Shown piece after piece: positions 23,817 through 32,157 of a DNA stretch of 53,013 nt. A model generated the notes under the pieces. The model was not told the origin of the DNA. It worked only from the letters and a program-made list of their open reading frames with translations, and did no database searches. How positions within the stretch are numbered: position 1 is the first letter of the stretch; the number at the start of each line of letters is the position of its first letter. The stretch comes from Oscillospiraceae bacterium (GTDB taxonomy: Bacteria > Bacillota > Clostridia > Oscillospirales > Acutalibacteraceae). The position numbers were made by a program, and so were the translations under genes. The stretch lies in the NCBI GenBank assembly GCA_031270605.1, contig JAISXG010000081.1, positions 1 to 53,013 of the forward strand, read 5' to 3'.

Positions 23817-25623
23817 AATAGAAATGCTCCCGCAAGACTATTCGCCGTCTTCGCTTCCCGAAATTTTAAAGCTGATGAAAAAGATAAAAGGCGATGCCGC
23901 TTTTGTTTATGAACGATTGAACAAACCCTTTTTCATGGAAACCGACAGACTGATCATCCGCCGTTTCACGCTCGATGACACCGAAGCGGTGTTAGCGTTA
24001 TCACGCAACAGAATGAGCTCATCAATGAAAAATTTTGACATCCAATGGCCGACCGATAAGAAAGGCTGCAAGGATGCAACCGCTTATTTTGCCGGAGAGG
24101 ATATTTATTATGCCGTCTGCCTGAAGCCGTCCATGAAGCTGATCGGTTTTATCGCCTATAACAGCGTTAATGATGATGGCATTTTGGATTTGGGCCACGT
24201 TTGGCATACCGCATATCAGAACAACAATCTGGACGCCGAGGCCCTGTCGCTTATGACGCAGTATGCCTTTGAAAAGCTGGGCGTGGGCGGTGTGAGTGCC
24301 GGAAATCCGCTGAATTGTAAGGAACAGATTGCCCCGCTGAAAACAATCGGCATGAAGATTATTGAAATAAGGGAAAAAGTGTCATTTGTAAATGACAAAA
24401 ACGGAAATCCGATTGAATTTACAGGTGTTAAAATGCTGATAACAAGAGAACAATGGGAAGCGAACAATACTGAAAGTTATTCCCCAAAGAATAAGCCGGA
24501 GATTTTGAGCATGGCGGAGAAAGCGGCAGAAGCAAAAACGGCGATTGCTTATTCGGTTAAATCCGCTAACGGCGGCAACTATATTGACGGGATCCCCTTG
24601 CTGAAATGGGGGCAATGGCGGGACAATTCCTATTGCGGGTGCGTTAGCGCCCTCTTAAACGCTATTGGAATTTCGGCCTCTTATGAAGAAGTCATGGGCC
24701 TGTCCGGCGTGTGCTGGCAGGCGATCATGCGCGACGACTGGGACCCAAGCAGCCAAATGCCGCAAAACGGCTTGCTTTGTGAGAAGAATGTCGGGGATGC
24801 GCTGGGAATATCCGTTTACACCCTGCGCGCTGAAAAGAAAATTTGGAAACAGACGAAAAAAAGCATAGACAACGGGGTTCCTGTTTTGATGGTCGGCGGC
24901 AGATGGGCGCCGGAATGGACGATTGCCTGCGGTTACGCGGCGGAAAGCGAAAAAGATAAATTTTTCGGGCGAACTTACTTTGATTGCCAAAATCAGAATG
25001 CTTCTGAAAAAGTGATAGAACACCAATCCACACGCGTGCCCGAAAACGAGATTTATACCGAGAATGGATATTTTTATTTCAACGGCTTTCCGGGCGTGGC
25101 TCCGGGTGCGCTGACGCGCTTCTATGATAAACAATGCAAGCCAATTTCAAAAAAGCAAGCGTTAAAGGTTTCTCTTGAAATGTGCATCAGGATGTTTGGG
25201 CAGAAGCCGGGCGAACACCACAAATTCGGATATGACGCCTATGATGTGCTGATCCATGGCTTTGAGCTTGAAGACGCGGATTATTTTGAAATATGCAAAA
25301 ACGACCAGTATCATATCGGCTCCCTGCTGGATGCGCGGCGGGCAGCTTCTGCGTATCTCTACAATTCTGTTGCTTTGCTCGGTGGCGAAAACAACGCGCG
25401 GCTTACGCAAACAGCGCGGCTCTATGGGCAAATGACTGAAAATCTGTTTGAAGCAGTCCCATATGAGGAAACCGCCGCTGTTTTTAATATGGATTCAAAC
25501 CCCGTATGGGACACAGCGCGGCGGCGGAATCTGGCGGCGGCTTTGAAAGAAAACAAGGAGTTGGAAAGACAGGCGCGGATAATTGTTGAAGATATTTTGA
25601 AAAATTGGGAGGTTGAAGAATGA
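23794..25623 (+). CDS. SYSPK-tagged protein 3: GNAT acetyltransferase fused to C39/BtrH-like domain
   Basis: A 609-residue fusion that carries the cluster motif twice. At the N-terminus a variant (DYSPSSLPEILKLMKKIK) precedes a RimJ/RimL-like GNAT acetyltransferase (ETDRLIIRRFTLDD through IGFIAYNSV and the acetyl-CoA region). At about residue 226 the canonical SYSPKNKPEILSMAEK reappears and leads into the clearest C39/BtrH-like domain of the set: SYCGCVSALLNAIGISASYEE with a plausible Cys, and NGVPVLMVGG with WTIACGYAAE. A helical C-terminus follows. The layout looks like two formerly separate tagged genes joined end to end. AGGAGGG supports the ATG at 23794. Substrates are unknown. Confidence 0.78.
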   Translation: MNTVKKLEIEMLPQDYSPSSLPEILKLMKKIKGDAAFVYERLNKPFFMETDRLIIRRFTLDDTEAVLALSRNRMSSSMKNFDIQWPTDKKGCKDATAYFAGEDIYYAVCLKPSMKLIGFIAYNSVNDDGILDLGHVWHTAYQNNNLDAEALSLMTQYAFEKLGVGGVSAGNPLNCKEQIAPLKTIGMKIIEIREKVSFVNDKNGNPIEFTGVKMLITREQWEANNTESYSPKNKPEILSMAEKAAEAKTAIAYSVKSANGGNYIDGIPLLKWGQWRDNSYCGCVSALLNAIGISASYEEVMGLSGVCWQAIMRDDWDPSSQMPQNGLLCEKNVGDALGISVYTLRAEKKIWKQTKKSIDNGVPVLMVGGRWAPEWTIACGYAAESEKDKFFGRTYFDCQNQNASEKVIEHQSTRVPENEIYTENGYFYFNGFPGVAPGALTRFYDKQCKPISKKQALKVSLEMCIRMFGQKPGEHHKFGYDAYDVLIHGFELEDADYFEICKNDQYHIGSLLDARRAASAYLYNSVALLGGENNARLTQTARLYGQMTENLFEAVPYEETAAVFNMDSNPVWDTARRRNLAAALKENKELERQARIIVEDILKNWEVEE

Positions 25624-26771
25624 GTGAGCCTGCTAAAAAAATCAACCCCACTCCCGAGAGCTATTCCCCGAAAAACAAGCCGGAAATTTTGAGGATTGTG
25701 GAAAAGATGAAGGGTATTGAAACGCTTGCGGAAAACGTAAACGACCTTTGCTCTATCGTTGACAGAACAGAGCTGAAGCTTGTCGGCATCGGAGTGCCCG
25801 TTAATTTTGAAAGTCAGGGATACCCGGATGCGCCGGCCTTTTATAGCGGAACAATGAATGATGCGTTCATCTCTAAAAAATATATTACCGACGGCACGGT
25901 GGCGTTTCTTGCCAAAGCCCTCGGCGTGAACCTCGATGAAACAGAGATCATCAGCGCCCGTTATGACGTTCAAGGCGACGGCACTTACAAGGTAATTATC
26001 GGTTTCCCGCTGGAAAACCTTGATCATTTGCCTGAATTTCTGCCGGAACATACAGTTAGGCTTACGCTCCCCGCCTGTCGTTATGCAAAAATGAAAATCA
26101 ACGAGCAAAAACGTGAGGGGCGTACCGGCTATGAAGAACGGATGCTGGCGGATGAATACTTTATCGGCGGTTTTCGCAGCGATACGGAGTATATTTTTAA
26201 TCTTGCGGGATGCCCGATAAATACTTGGGATGAAACCGGCGATATGCTGACCAAATATGAGCCGATTCGCAAACCGGCTGACGAAAACGACCGCTTTGAT
26301 ACCTTTGAGTTTACGCCCGTGTTATTGCCGCCTTGGAAAATTGCATGCTGTGCCAGACCGCAAGGCAAGGATGAGTCCAGATGCATACCCGATTATTTTG
26401 CGGTAGCGGTCAAGGTATATAAAACAGGCTTGTCGCGGTACAATCAGAACGGCGATTTTTATGGTTTTCCGATAGATTGGAAGGGCGGCTATAAAAGCTG
26501 TTTCGGTTCGCGGGTCAGTTCTTTTGACGGCTTGCCGGGCAACGTGGAAAAAGTTACTTTACCGGGCGGCCTGTATGTTCATGTTACGCAAAAAGAGTTT
26601 AACGGCGATAATCCGTCAATGCCCTATGACGTGGCCTTCAACCATATGGATAAACTGTATTTTGCCGCTCATCCCGATTATGAGTTTGATAACAGTCGCA
26701 AAGTTATTGCCCGTTTCAGACAGGCCAATTGCGCGTCGGTATTTGTACCGGTCAGACTGAAAGGAGTGTAA
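25620..26771 (+). CDS. SYSPK-tagged protein 4: GyrI-like effector-binding protein
   Basis: The 383-residue product begins MSEPAKKINPTPE and SYSPKNKPEILRIVEKM. It then reads as two GyrI/SOUL-like small-molecule-binding halves: VGIGVPVNFES with a long beta region to TVRLTLPACRYAKMKI, and a second half with FEFTPVLLPPWKIACC and the closing VTLPGGLYVHVTQKE. That fold has nothing in common with the C39-like fold of its neighbours, so the shared N-terminal motif is not simply inherited with one domain. The ATG at 25620 overlaps the preceding stop by four bases. It may bind the same ligand class as the AraC regulator at 20051 (inference). Confidence 0.75.
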   Translation: MSEPAKKINPTPESYSPKNKPEILRIVEKMKGIETLAENVNDLCSIVDRTELKLVGIGVPVNFESQGYPDAPAFYSGTMNDAFISKKYITDGTVAFLAKALGVNLDETEIISARYDVQGDGTYKVIIGFPLENLDHLPEFLPEHTVRLTLPACRYAKMKINEQKREGRTGYEERMLADEYFIGGFRSDTEYIFNLAGCPINTWDETGDMLTKYEPIRKPADENDRFDTFEFTPVLLPPWKIACCARPQGKDESRCIPDYFAVAVKVYKTGLSRYNQNGDFYGFPIDWKGGYKSCFGSRVSSFDGLPGNVEKVTLPGGLYVHVTQKEFNGDNPSMPYDVAFNHMDKLYFAAHPDYEFDNSRKVIARFRQANCASVFVPVRLKGV

Positions 26772-27718
26772 TGCGTATAAATATGAGCAATAAGAAATTT
26801 AATCAAACCCCCGGGAGCTATTCCCCGAAAAACAAACCGGAGATTTTGAGCATGGCGAAAAAGTTGCAAAACAACAACACAAAGGATGTCTATTCCGTGA
26901 AACCATTGAATATAACATGGGATGATGTTTATGACAGCACGGGCTATCTTTTTTCTTTTGCCAAGTCGTTGGCCTGCGCCGTAAAAAACAGCCCGTGGGC
27001 AGAGTATGCGGAGGATATAATCGCTACAAGCGGCTTTGCGTTTCGCATGTGGGTATCCCCGCCGACCTTCGCCCTTCGGCAACCGGCAATTTGGAGCTTT
27101 GACGGGCAAAAGCCGTGGGTCGGGGTCGAAAACGGGGGCCTTTTCTGCGAGTATGTCGGACGCTACTGGGGACAGGATGATATTGAAAAACAAAAACGGT
27201 TGGAAGCGATTGCGAACATCAAAAAATCCATTGACAGCGGAATCCCTGCCGTTTCATGGGATATCTGCGTTTGCGAATGGGGGCTGATTGTCGGTTACGA
27301 TGATGAAACGCAAACATTCTCTGTTCTCGGTGTTTCCGGGAAAGGTGAGATGCCCTATGAACAGCTCGGCAAGCGTGAACTGCCGCTCTTATCGGTTTTG
27401 ATAATTACCGGAAAAAGCGATAAATCACAAGATGCTATTTTGTATGACACAAAAAAACTGGCGGTATCCCACTTAAAGGGCAGCGAATGGTGCGACAACG
27501 CCAAAGGGCTTGAATCTTATCCCGCGTTAATCAGACATTTTGAGGGTGGCTTTAATCCGGATGCGTCATGGAATACGGAATACTTCCTTGGCACCTTTGG
27601 CGCGCTCAAGTATTATGCGTGGAAATATTTTGAGAAGATGAGGCAAACAGAGTTGGCCGAGCTTTATAAGGGTGTATACGATGCATGGAAGGAAGCGTTT
27701 CAAACAAAAACCGGGTAG
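26771..27718 (+). CDS. SYSPK-tagged protein 5, C39/BtrH-like domain, early TAG stop
   Basis: As annotated the product has 315 residues. It opens MRINMSNKKFNQTPG and SYSPKNKPEILSMAKKLQ, then a C39/BtrH-like region: LFSFAKSLACAVKNS, SGFAFRMWVSPP, and SGIPAVSWDICVCEWGLIVGYDDETQ in two pieces. GGAG lies about six bases before the ATG at 26771, which shares one base with the preceding stop (TAATG). The frame ends at a TAG (27716-27718) but stays open for another 31 codons, and that tail resembles the helical C-termini of the paralogues. A recent nonsense mutation is the simplest reading. Confidence 0.72.
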   Translation: MRINMSNKKFNQTPGSYSPKNKPEILSMAKKLQNNNTKDVYSVKPLNITWDDVYDSTGYLFSFAKSLACAVKNSPWAEYAEDIIATSGFAFRMWVSPPTFALRQPAIWSFDGQKPWVGVENGGLFCEYVGRYWGQDDIEKQKRLEAIANIKKSIDSGIPAVSWDICVCEWGLIVGYDDETQTFSVLGVSGKGEMPYEQLGKRELPLLSVLIITGKSDKSQDAILYDTKKLAVSHLKGSEWCDNAKGLESYPALIRHFEGGFNPDASWNTEYFLGTFGALKYYAWKYFEKMRQTELAELYKGVYDAWKEAFQTKTG

Positions 27719-27814
27719 GATGTCAGCCGGCCGGAAGTGAGAAATAAGATTGCGGCACTTTTGAAATCTGCGCATGAGAAAGAGATTCGAGCCGTAGAAA
27801 TCATGAGTGCCTGA
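27719..27814 (+). other. in-frame continuation of tagged protein 5 beyond its TAG
   Basis: Same frame as the preceding gene: DVSRPEVRNKIAALLKSAHE followed by KEIRAVEIM, ending at the TGA 27812-27814. The helix-like NKIAALLKSAHEKE matches the type of C-terminal segment in the paralogues (RRNLAAALKENKELE in protein 3). It has no ribosome site of its own, so it is probably a detached C-terminus. Confidence 0.55.
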
Positions 27815-27826
27815 TGCAATAAATTG

Positions 27827-27855
27827 AGGGAGGGGACTTTGTTCCTCGCCCTCTT
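27827..27855 (+). terminator. probable terminator of the tagged cluster
   Basis: Stem GAGGGAGGGGAC / GTTCCTCGCCCTC (imperfect) followed by TTGATTTTT. Confidence 0.6.
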
Positions 27856-27884
27856 GATTTTTCGGCAGTTTTTACCTTTGTGCG

Positions 27885-27940
27885 TTGATTCAAGAAGCAA
27901 CCTGCTGTATAATAAATCCATATCAACCTCAGGTTGATAT
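27885..27940 (+). promoter_or_regulatory. promoter with palindromic operator for the XRE gene
   Basis: TTGATT at 27885-27890, 17 bases, TATAAT at 27908-27913, and a perfect palindrome ATATCAACC-TCA-GGTTGATAT at 27920-27940 over the expected transcription start. A repressor bound there would block initiation. The adjacent XRE protein is the obvious candidate, giving autoregulation. Confidence 0.75.
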
Positions 27941-28027
27941 ATCACAAAAATCTTTAATGTATGATGTATGGGATTTGATGCCGGTTGCTGATAGAATAAG
28001 AACATCAAAACAAAAGGGGCTGCCATT

Positions 28028-28504
28028 ATGCTTGATAACTATAAAATCGGTGACCGGATAGCTTTGCTTCGTAAAGAAAGAGGATTGACGGGTGAAAAAT
28101 TCGCAGAAGCGTTGGGCGTTTCACCGCAGGCCGTTTCCAAATGGGAAAACGGAAAGTGTCTGCCCGAAACGGCTCTGCTTCCTGTGATTGCTGCTTTGCT
28201 GGGCGTATCTGTCGATGAGATACTTTTGCTGGACACACCGAAAAACACGGTTTCCGCTTTTATAAACCGTAATTATTCTGTGCCCGAGGAGTATATTTTG
28301 GATTGGGATCCCCGAATCAGCCGTTGGAGCCCCCCGGAGGGCTGTGATATGTGGTACTCCTTTCCCGCCGCCATAGCTACGGCGCTTGTCTGCGTTGAGG
28401 CGAAAGAACAGAACCGTACCGCGATACCGTATGCCGAGTTAAATGAACGGTTCCGCGATTTAATGCACATCACGGCGATGGGATACGGCTTTTATGGAAT
28501 ATAG
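28028..28504 (+). CDS. XRE-family HTH protein, N-terminal piece of a frameshifted fusion
   Basis: The first 70 residues are a Cro/C1 helix-turn-helix (RIALLRKERGLTGEKFAEAL, VSPQAVSKWENGKCLP). From residue 90 the sequence turns into the start of the C39/BtrH-like domain seen in the upstream cluster (CDMWYSFPAAIATALV, then LMHITAMGYGFYG). The frame stops at 28504 in mid-domain, and the rest continues in another frame from 28492. One missing G in a run near 28495 would restore a single protein of about 730 residues. AAGGGG eight bases before the ATG at 28028 and the palindromic operator suggest regulated expression. The SYSPK motif is absent. Confidence 0.8.
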   Translation: MLDNYKIGDRIALLRKERGLTGEKFAEALGVSPQAVSKWENGKCLPETALLPVIAALLGVSVDEILLLDTPKNTVSAFINRNYSVPEEYILDWDPRISRWSPPEGCDMWYSFPAAIATALVCVEAKEQNRTAIPYAELNERFRDLMHITAMGYGFYGI

Positions 28505-28515
28505 AAAAGCGGCGT

Positions 28516-30219
28516 TTGATTGAAGAACTGTGGCATATAAATGATATTTCTGAAATGGTCGCGCGGGTTATGGGATATTACGGGCGGGATTACCTTTGGC
28601 TGACTCCGGCAAATGCAACAATAGAAGAAGCGCGCGGTATTATCATGTGGTCGATCGCGCAGGGGCGTCCTGTCGTAATGGAGTGGCCGGGCGGCATACC
28701 GGAATTTAACGTCGTCACCGGGTACGCCGACAGCGGAGAAACCTTGATCGGTTTTACCTACTGTGAGGAATGCGCGGCTAAGAAAAACGATTATGGCATG
28801 TTCGTCAACCCCGCCCGATGGGGAGAACCTTGGGGAAACGGAAACAGCTTTCGTATCCTTGTCATAGGGGATAAAGTGAAACCGACCGTCTCCGACTGTG
28901 ATACAATTCAATACGCGCTGAATGTTTTGAACAAGAACGAAGCGGATGACAAAGAATTTTTCTTGACGCGTGAGTTCATCGCGGGGGACGCGGCGTTTGG
29001 CGCATGGCTCGAAGCCTGCGACAATACGGAAAATACCGCCCGTCTTTTTGCACAAACCGATATGTATTCATACGCGCTTTATATGAACACCATTTACGCG
29101 CAAAGCTGCATTTTACCGTACTATAAGAAACTGGGCGCGCGAAATAACAGGCGCGTGAACGACATCGCTATTCAAATCGACATTGCCCTCAGCCGTATGA
29201 CAAATGAGCGCAAACAGCTTGACGAAGCGACAGAGCGCGGCGAGAATTTCGCGGCGATGTGCAGAGAACATGTTAAAAATCTGAAACATCATCGTGAATA
29301 TATGCGTGGATGGCTGCGTGAGTTAATATCGGAAATATCAAAACAAAAAAAGAAACAGTCGGAAACGTCAAAGCCTGACAAGAAAAAGAACGACCCACGC
29401 CATGCGCTGCTCGCCAAAGTGATTCCAGCACTTATTTATAACGAAGACAAGGATAAGGGATTTGTGCAAGGCTTTCATTATGACGAGAATACTGCGGACG
29501 GTAGGTTTTTGCGCAACAACTACCAACCAATTTTGCAAGCGGCGGCGGAGTGGCATACCGCGTTTTGGGAGAATACCGACGCCTTTGAAAAAATCGGGCT
29601 TGACTGGCGCTTTGAAACGAAAGAAAACCTGACGGCGCATATCAGCATGATGGAAAAAGATTTTAAGAAATACGAAAAGAATGAAAAGACCGGGAAAATC
29701 CCGAAGGTTTGGAAAGGTGAATGTGCCGGAACGCCGTTCCGATTTGAGAACAATATCACGCCTGAACAACTCGGTTATTTCACAGATGCTGTCGAACGGC
29801 TGAAAAATGAGTATTGGCCATTAGCAGAATCAAGATTCCATACGGGAAGGAACATCACGGTGATTCACGGAGATATGCATCCCGGCACGATTAATGTACC
29901 GAAAACTTCTGATAAAACCGTTAAATTCGACGCACTTCAGGTGGTGCGGATGGGCTTGCCCACAGAGGACCTGGCAATGTTGATTGCGCTCCATATCGAG
30001 CCGGACAGGCAGAAAGCGCAGCCTTTGCTGGATTTCTATTATCATTGCCTTTGTGAGTGTGTAAAGGACTATTCCTGCGAGGCTTTTATGAATGATTATA
30101 AAATCTCCGTTATGGAAAACATGTTTTTTACGATCCGGCTGATCAATCGCGGCATATATGACTTCAAAATGAGGGACAACGCCATCCGGGCATTTGAAAC
30201 CTTTGTGCTGAAAAGATAA
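28516..30219 (+). CDS. C39-like/phosphotransferase portion of the frameshifted XRE fusion
   Basis: This 567-residue open frame has no ribosome site and really continues the preceding gene (the joined frame is open from 28492: LWNIEKRRLIEEL). First comes the end of a C39/BtrH-like domain (GRPVVMEWPGGIPEFNVVTG). Then a helical, charged segment to about residue 300. The C-terminus resembles aminoglycoside/choline-kinase-type phosphotransferases, with the catalytic motif VIHGDMHPGTIN and a GLPTEDLAML segment where the family has its helix after the metal site. The usual second Asp motif (IDWE) is replaced by FDALQ, so activity is uncertain. A terminator follows at 30245. Confidence 0.72.
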   Translation: MIEELWHINDISEMVARVMGYYGRDYLWLTPANATIEEARGIIMWSIAQGRPVVMEWPGGIPEFNVVTGYADSGETLIGFTYCEECAAKKNDYGMFVNPARWGEPWGNGNSFRILVIGDKVKPTVSDCDTIQYALNVLNKNEADDKEFFLTREFIAGDAAFGAWLEACDNTENTARLFAQTDMYSYALYMNTIYAQSCILPYYKKLGARNNRRVNDIAIQIDIALSRMTNERKQLDEATERGENFAAMCREHVKNLKHHREYMRGWLRELISEISKQKKKQSETSKPDKKKNDPRHALLAKVIPALIYNEDKDKGFVQGFHYDENTADGRFLRNNYQPILQAAAEWHTAFWENTDAFEKIGLDWRFETKENLTAHISMMEKDFKKYEKNEKTGKIPKVWKGECAGTPFRFENNITPEQLGYFTDAVERLKNEYWPLAESRFHTGRNITVIHGDMHPGTINVPKTSDKTVKFDALQVVRMGLPTEDLAMLIALHIEPDRQKAQPLLDFYYHCLCECVKDYSCEAFMNDYKISVMENMFFTIRLINRGIYDFKMRDNAIRAFETFVLKR

Positions 30220-30244
30220 ATACAGTAAGTTTATTATAAAAAAC

Positions 30245-30277
30245 AAAAAGCAGCCGCAAAAACGCAGGCTGCTTTTT
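30245..30277. terminator. bidirectional terminator between convergent genes
   Basis: Perfect stem AAAAAGCAGCC / GGCTGCTTTTT with an 11-base loop. Confidence 0.9.
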
Positions 30278-30291
30278 ATATTGCAATAGAA

Positions 30292-31470
30292 TCAAACGCT
30301 GTCAACATGCGAAAAGGTGATCGGCAGGGGAAACCATGCGGCGCACGCGGGCGGCAGGTATTTGCGTTTTTCTGAATACACGCTGCCGACAAGCCTGACG
30401 GCCTCAAGATGCGTGAGTTCCAGGTTCGGCGCGGCGCTTGTGGTTTCAACAAAAGTCTTGCCGCCCCTCACCGCAAGGCGCAGCTGTTCGTCGCCGGCCT
30501 CGCCGTGAATCAACAGTGTCACCTCGCCGTCCGGCAGGGGAGTATAGGTGGCTTTCGCATGCAAAAAAGCTTCAATAACGGTTTTGTAGTTCAAAATTGA
30601 AATCTGCTCGCCGTGGTCAATGCTGTGAATTTCACTCAAAGGCAGCAGCCGGTCTAAAATGTTTGCGTCAAATTCAGGCACGACCACCTCGATGGAGCGC
30701 TCCTCACCCTGTTCCGCCGCCAGTCCGAGCGCGCAGGCGATGAGCGGCAGGATATCGTTTGCCGTTTGCGGATAGAACTCCAGAATGTGGTTGCGGGCGC
30801 TGTTAAAGAGAAAATAGCCGGCGAAGCGCCCGCCGTCATAAGCGGCGTAGGGAATGGTGCTCCACGAGCGGATAATATCAAAAAACGCTTCACGCGGCCG
30901 CTCCATGTGAAGCGGCAGGGTGCTTTGCAGGCGGTGCATGTCGTCAAGCTCCCGCGTGCTTTCGGAGGTGACGGCGACAGCCTTAAGCGGTTTTACCTCT
31001 TTGCCGCGCAGGGCGTGGGCCATGCTGGTTTGGTTGATGTCCAGCTGATAGCGGGTCACGGCGTGGTCATATGAAAAATACATATATCTTTGCCGGCGGC
31101 CGCCCAAAAAAGAGAAGTCGGCCCGCTTTTCTTTCATGTCTGCAATCGCCGCACGCATAGCTTCTTTCATGTAGCCCGCGCCGCGGCGATCCTTGTGCAC
31201 CGCAACGTTGCCGATGCCCGCGGTGAGCAGGGGCTTGCCGCAAACATGCATGGTGTTATAATACAGCCCGACGGCGGCATACATTCTGCCGTTTTCATAA
31301 ACAACGAAATTGTTCGCGCAGGGGGTGTATTCTTTTTTATAAAGTTTTGGAAGAAAGCGCAAAAATCCGCCGCCCGGTTGATTGTCAAACTCAAAAACAT
31401 CATTGATCAGAGTCAGAAACGCGTCATGGTCGGCGTCTTTTGCCTTGCAAAGGGTATAGTTCATGGACAT
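30292..31470 (-). CDS. Eis-like GNAT N-acetyltransferase
   Basis: The 392-residue protein has the three-part plan of Eis-type acetyltransferases. The N-terminal GNAT domain has VAVHKDRRGAGYMKEAMRAA as the acetyl-CoA pyrophosphate loop. A second degenerate GNAT fold follows (DGGRFAGYFLFNSA), and then an SCP2-like C-terminal domain that carries LTHLEAVRLVGSVYSE and ends in a carboxylate close to the active site. Eis homologues acetylate amines, including aminoglycosides in mycobacteria; the substrate here is unknown. GAGAGGAA precedes the ATG at 31470; an internal ATG two codons on is possible. It stands alone between a terminator and a divergent promoter. Confidence 0.85.
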   Translation of the reverse strand: MSMNYTLCKAKDADHDAFLTLINDVFEFDNQPGGGFLRFLPKLYKKEYTPCANNFVVYENGRMYAAVGLYYNTMHVCGKPLLTAGIGNVAVHKDRRGAGYMKEAMRAAIADMKEKRADFSFLGGRRQRYMYFSYDHAVTRYQLDINQTSMAHALRGKEVKPLKAVAVTSESTRELDDMHRLQSTLPLHMERPREAFFDIIRSWSTIPYAAYDGGRFAGYFLFNSARNHILEFYPQTANDILPLIACALGLAAEQGEERSIEVVVPEFDANILDRLLPLSEIHSIDHGEQISILNYKTVIEAFLHAKATYTPLPDGEVTLLIHGEAGDEQLRLAVRGGKTFVETTSAAPNLELTHLEAVRLVGSVYSEKRKYLPPACAAWFPLPITFSHVDSV

Positions 31471-31614
31471 AGATGAATTCCTCTCAAGAAACTTAAAAAC
31501 CGCACTTGCTGCGGCAATGCGGATATTGTAACATGTTTTGCACGGCGGCGCAAGAAAAAGTGCGAAAAAAGACGATGTTGCTGCCCGGAAGCAGTGATGA
31601 GGAAGAAATAATTC

Positions 31615-31643
31615 TTGCTTAACTCTCTGTTTTAATATATAAT
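31615..31643 (+). promoter_or_regulatory. promoter of the HTH-kinase operon
   Basis: TTGCTT, 17 bases, TATAAT, about 47 bases before the start of the HTH gene. Confidence 0.75.
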
Positions 31644-31689
31644 TAAAACATAAATTTGAGAAGTAAGAGCGGCAAATTGGAGGGTTCTC

Positions 31690-32115
31690 ATGAAAAAGCG
31701 GACGGAAGAATTAATGCAAATCCTGGAGAAGGAACAAGATATTGTATCCTATATCCATTATAATAATGAAGATCTTTCTTCAAAAACATTGTCAGAATGC
31801 TTGTCGGAGTTTTTAGCTCAATATGATATGAAAAAAGCAGATGTTATCAATCGGTCCGGGCTGAACCAAATCTATGCCTATCAAATATTTGCAGGAACAA
31901 AGAACCCCTCCCGTGACAAGGTGATCGCGCTCATGTTTGGCTTTATGATGTCGGTTGATGACGGGAATGTGCTTTTGAGAGCCGCCGGGATGTCTGACTT
32001 GTATCCCCGCGACAAACGGGACGCCGTCGTTATTTTTGGGTTGAATAATGCATTGGATGTCGAAGAGGTTGACGACCTATTGTTTGAACTGGGCGAGCAA
32101 ACAATAGAGAACTGA
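31690..32115 (+). CDS. HTH-domain protein paired with a Ser/Thr kinase
   Basis: A 141-residue protein with a divergent XRE-like helix-turn-helix in its middle (KKADVINRSGLNQIYAYQIFAG, followed by PSRDKVIALMFGF), preceded by an acidic helical region (LSECLSEFLAQYD). Proteins of this type are commonly found directly upstream of eukaryotic-like kinases in Clostridia. GGAGG precedes the ATG at 31690, and the kinase reading frame begins a few dozen bases after the stop. It may be a regulator or phosphorylation target of that kinase (inference). Confidence 0.75.
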   Translation: MKKRTEELMQILEKEQDIVSYIHYNNEDLSSKTLSECLSEFLAQYDMKKADVINRSGLNQIYAYQIFAGTKNPSRDKVIALMFGFMMSVDDGNVLLRAAGMSDLYPRDKRDAVVIFGLNNALDVEEVDDLLFELGEQTIEN

Positions 32116-32157
32116 TCGTAGTTGCAATATGCGACGCTTCATCGGGGGGTGAACTTT

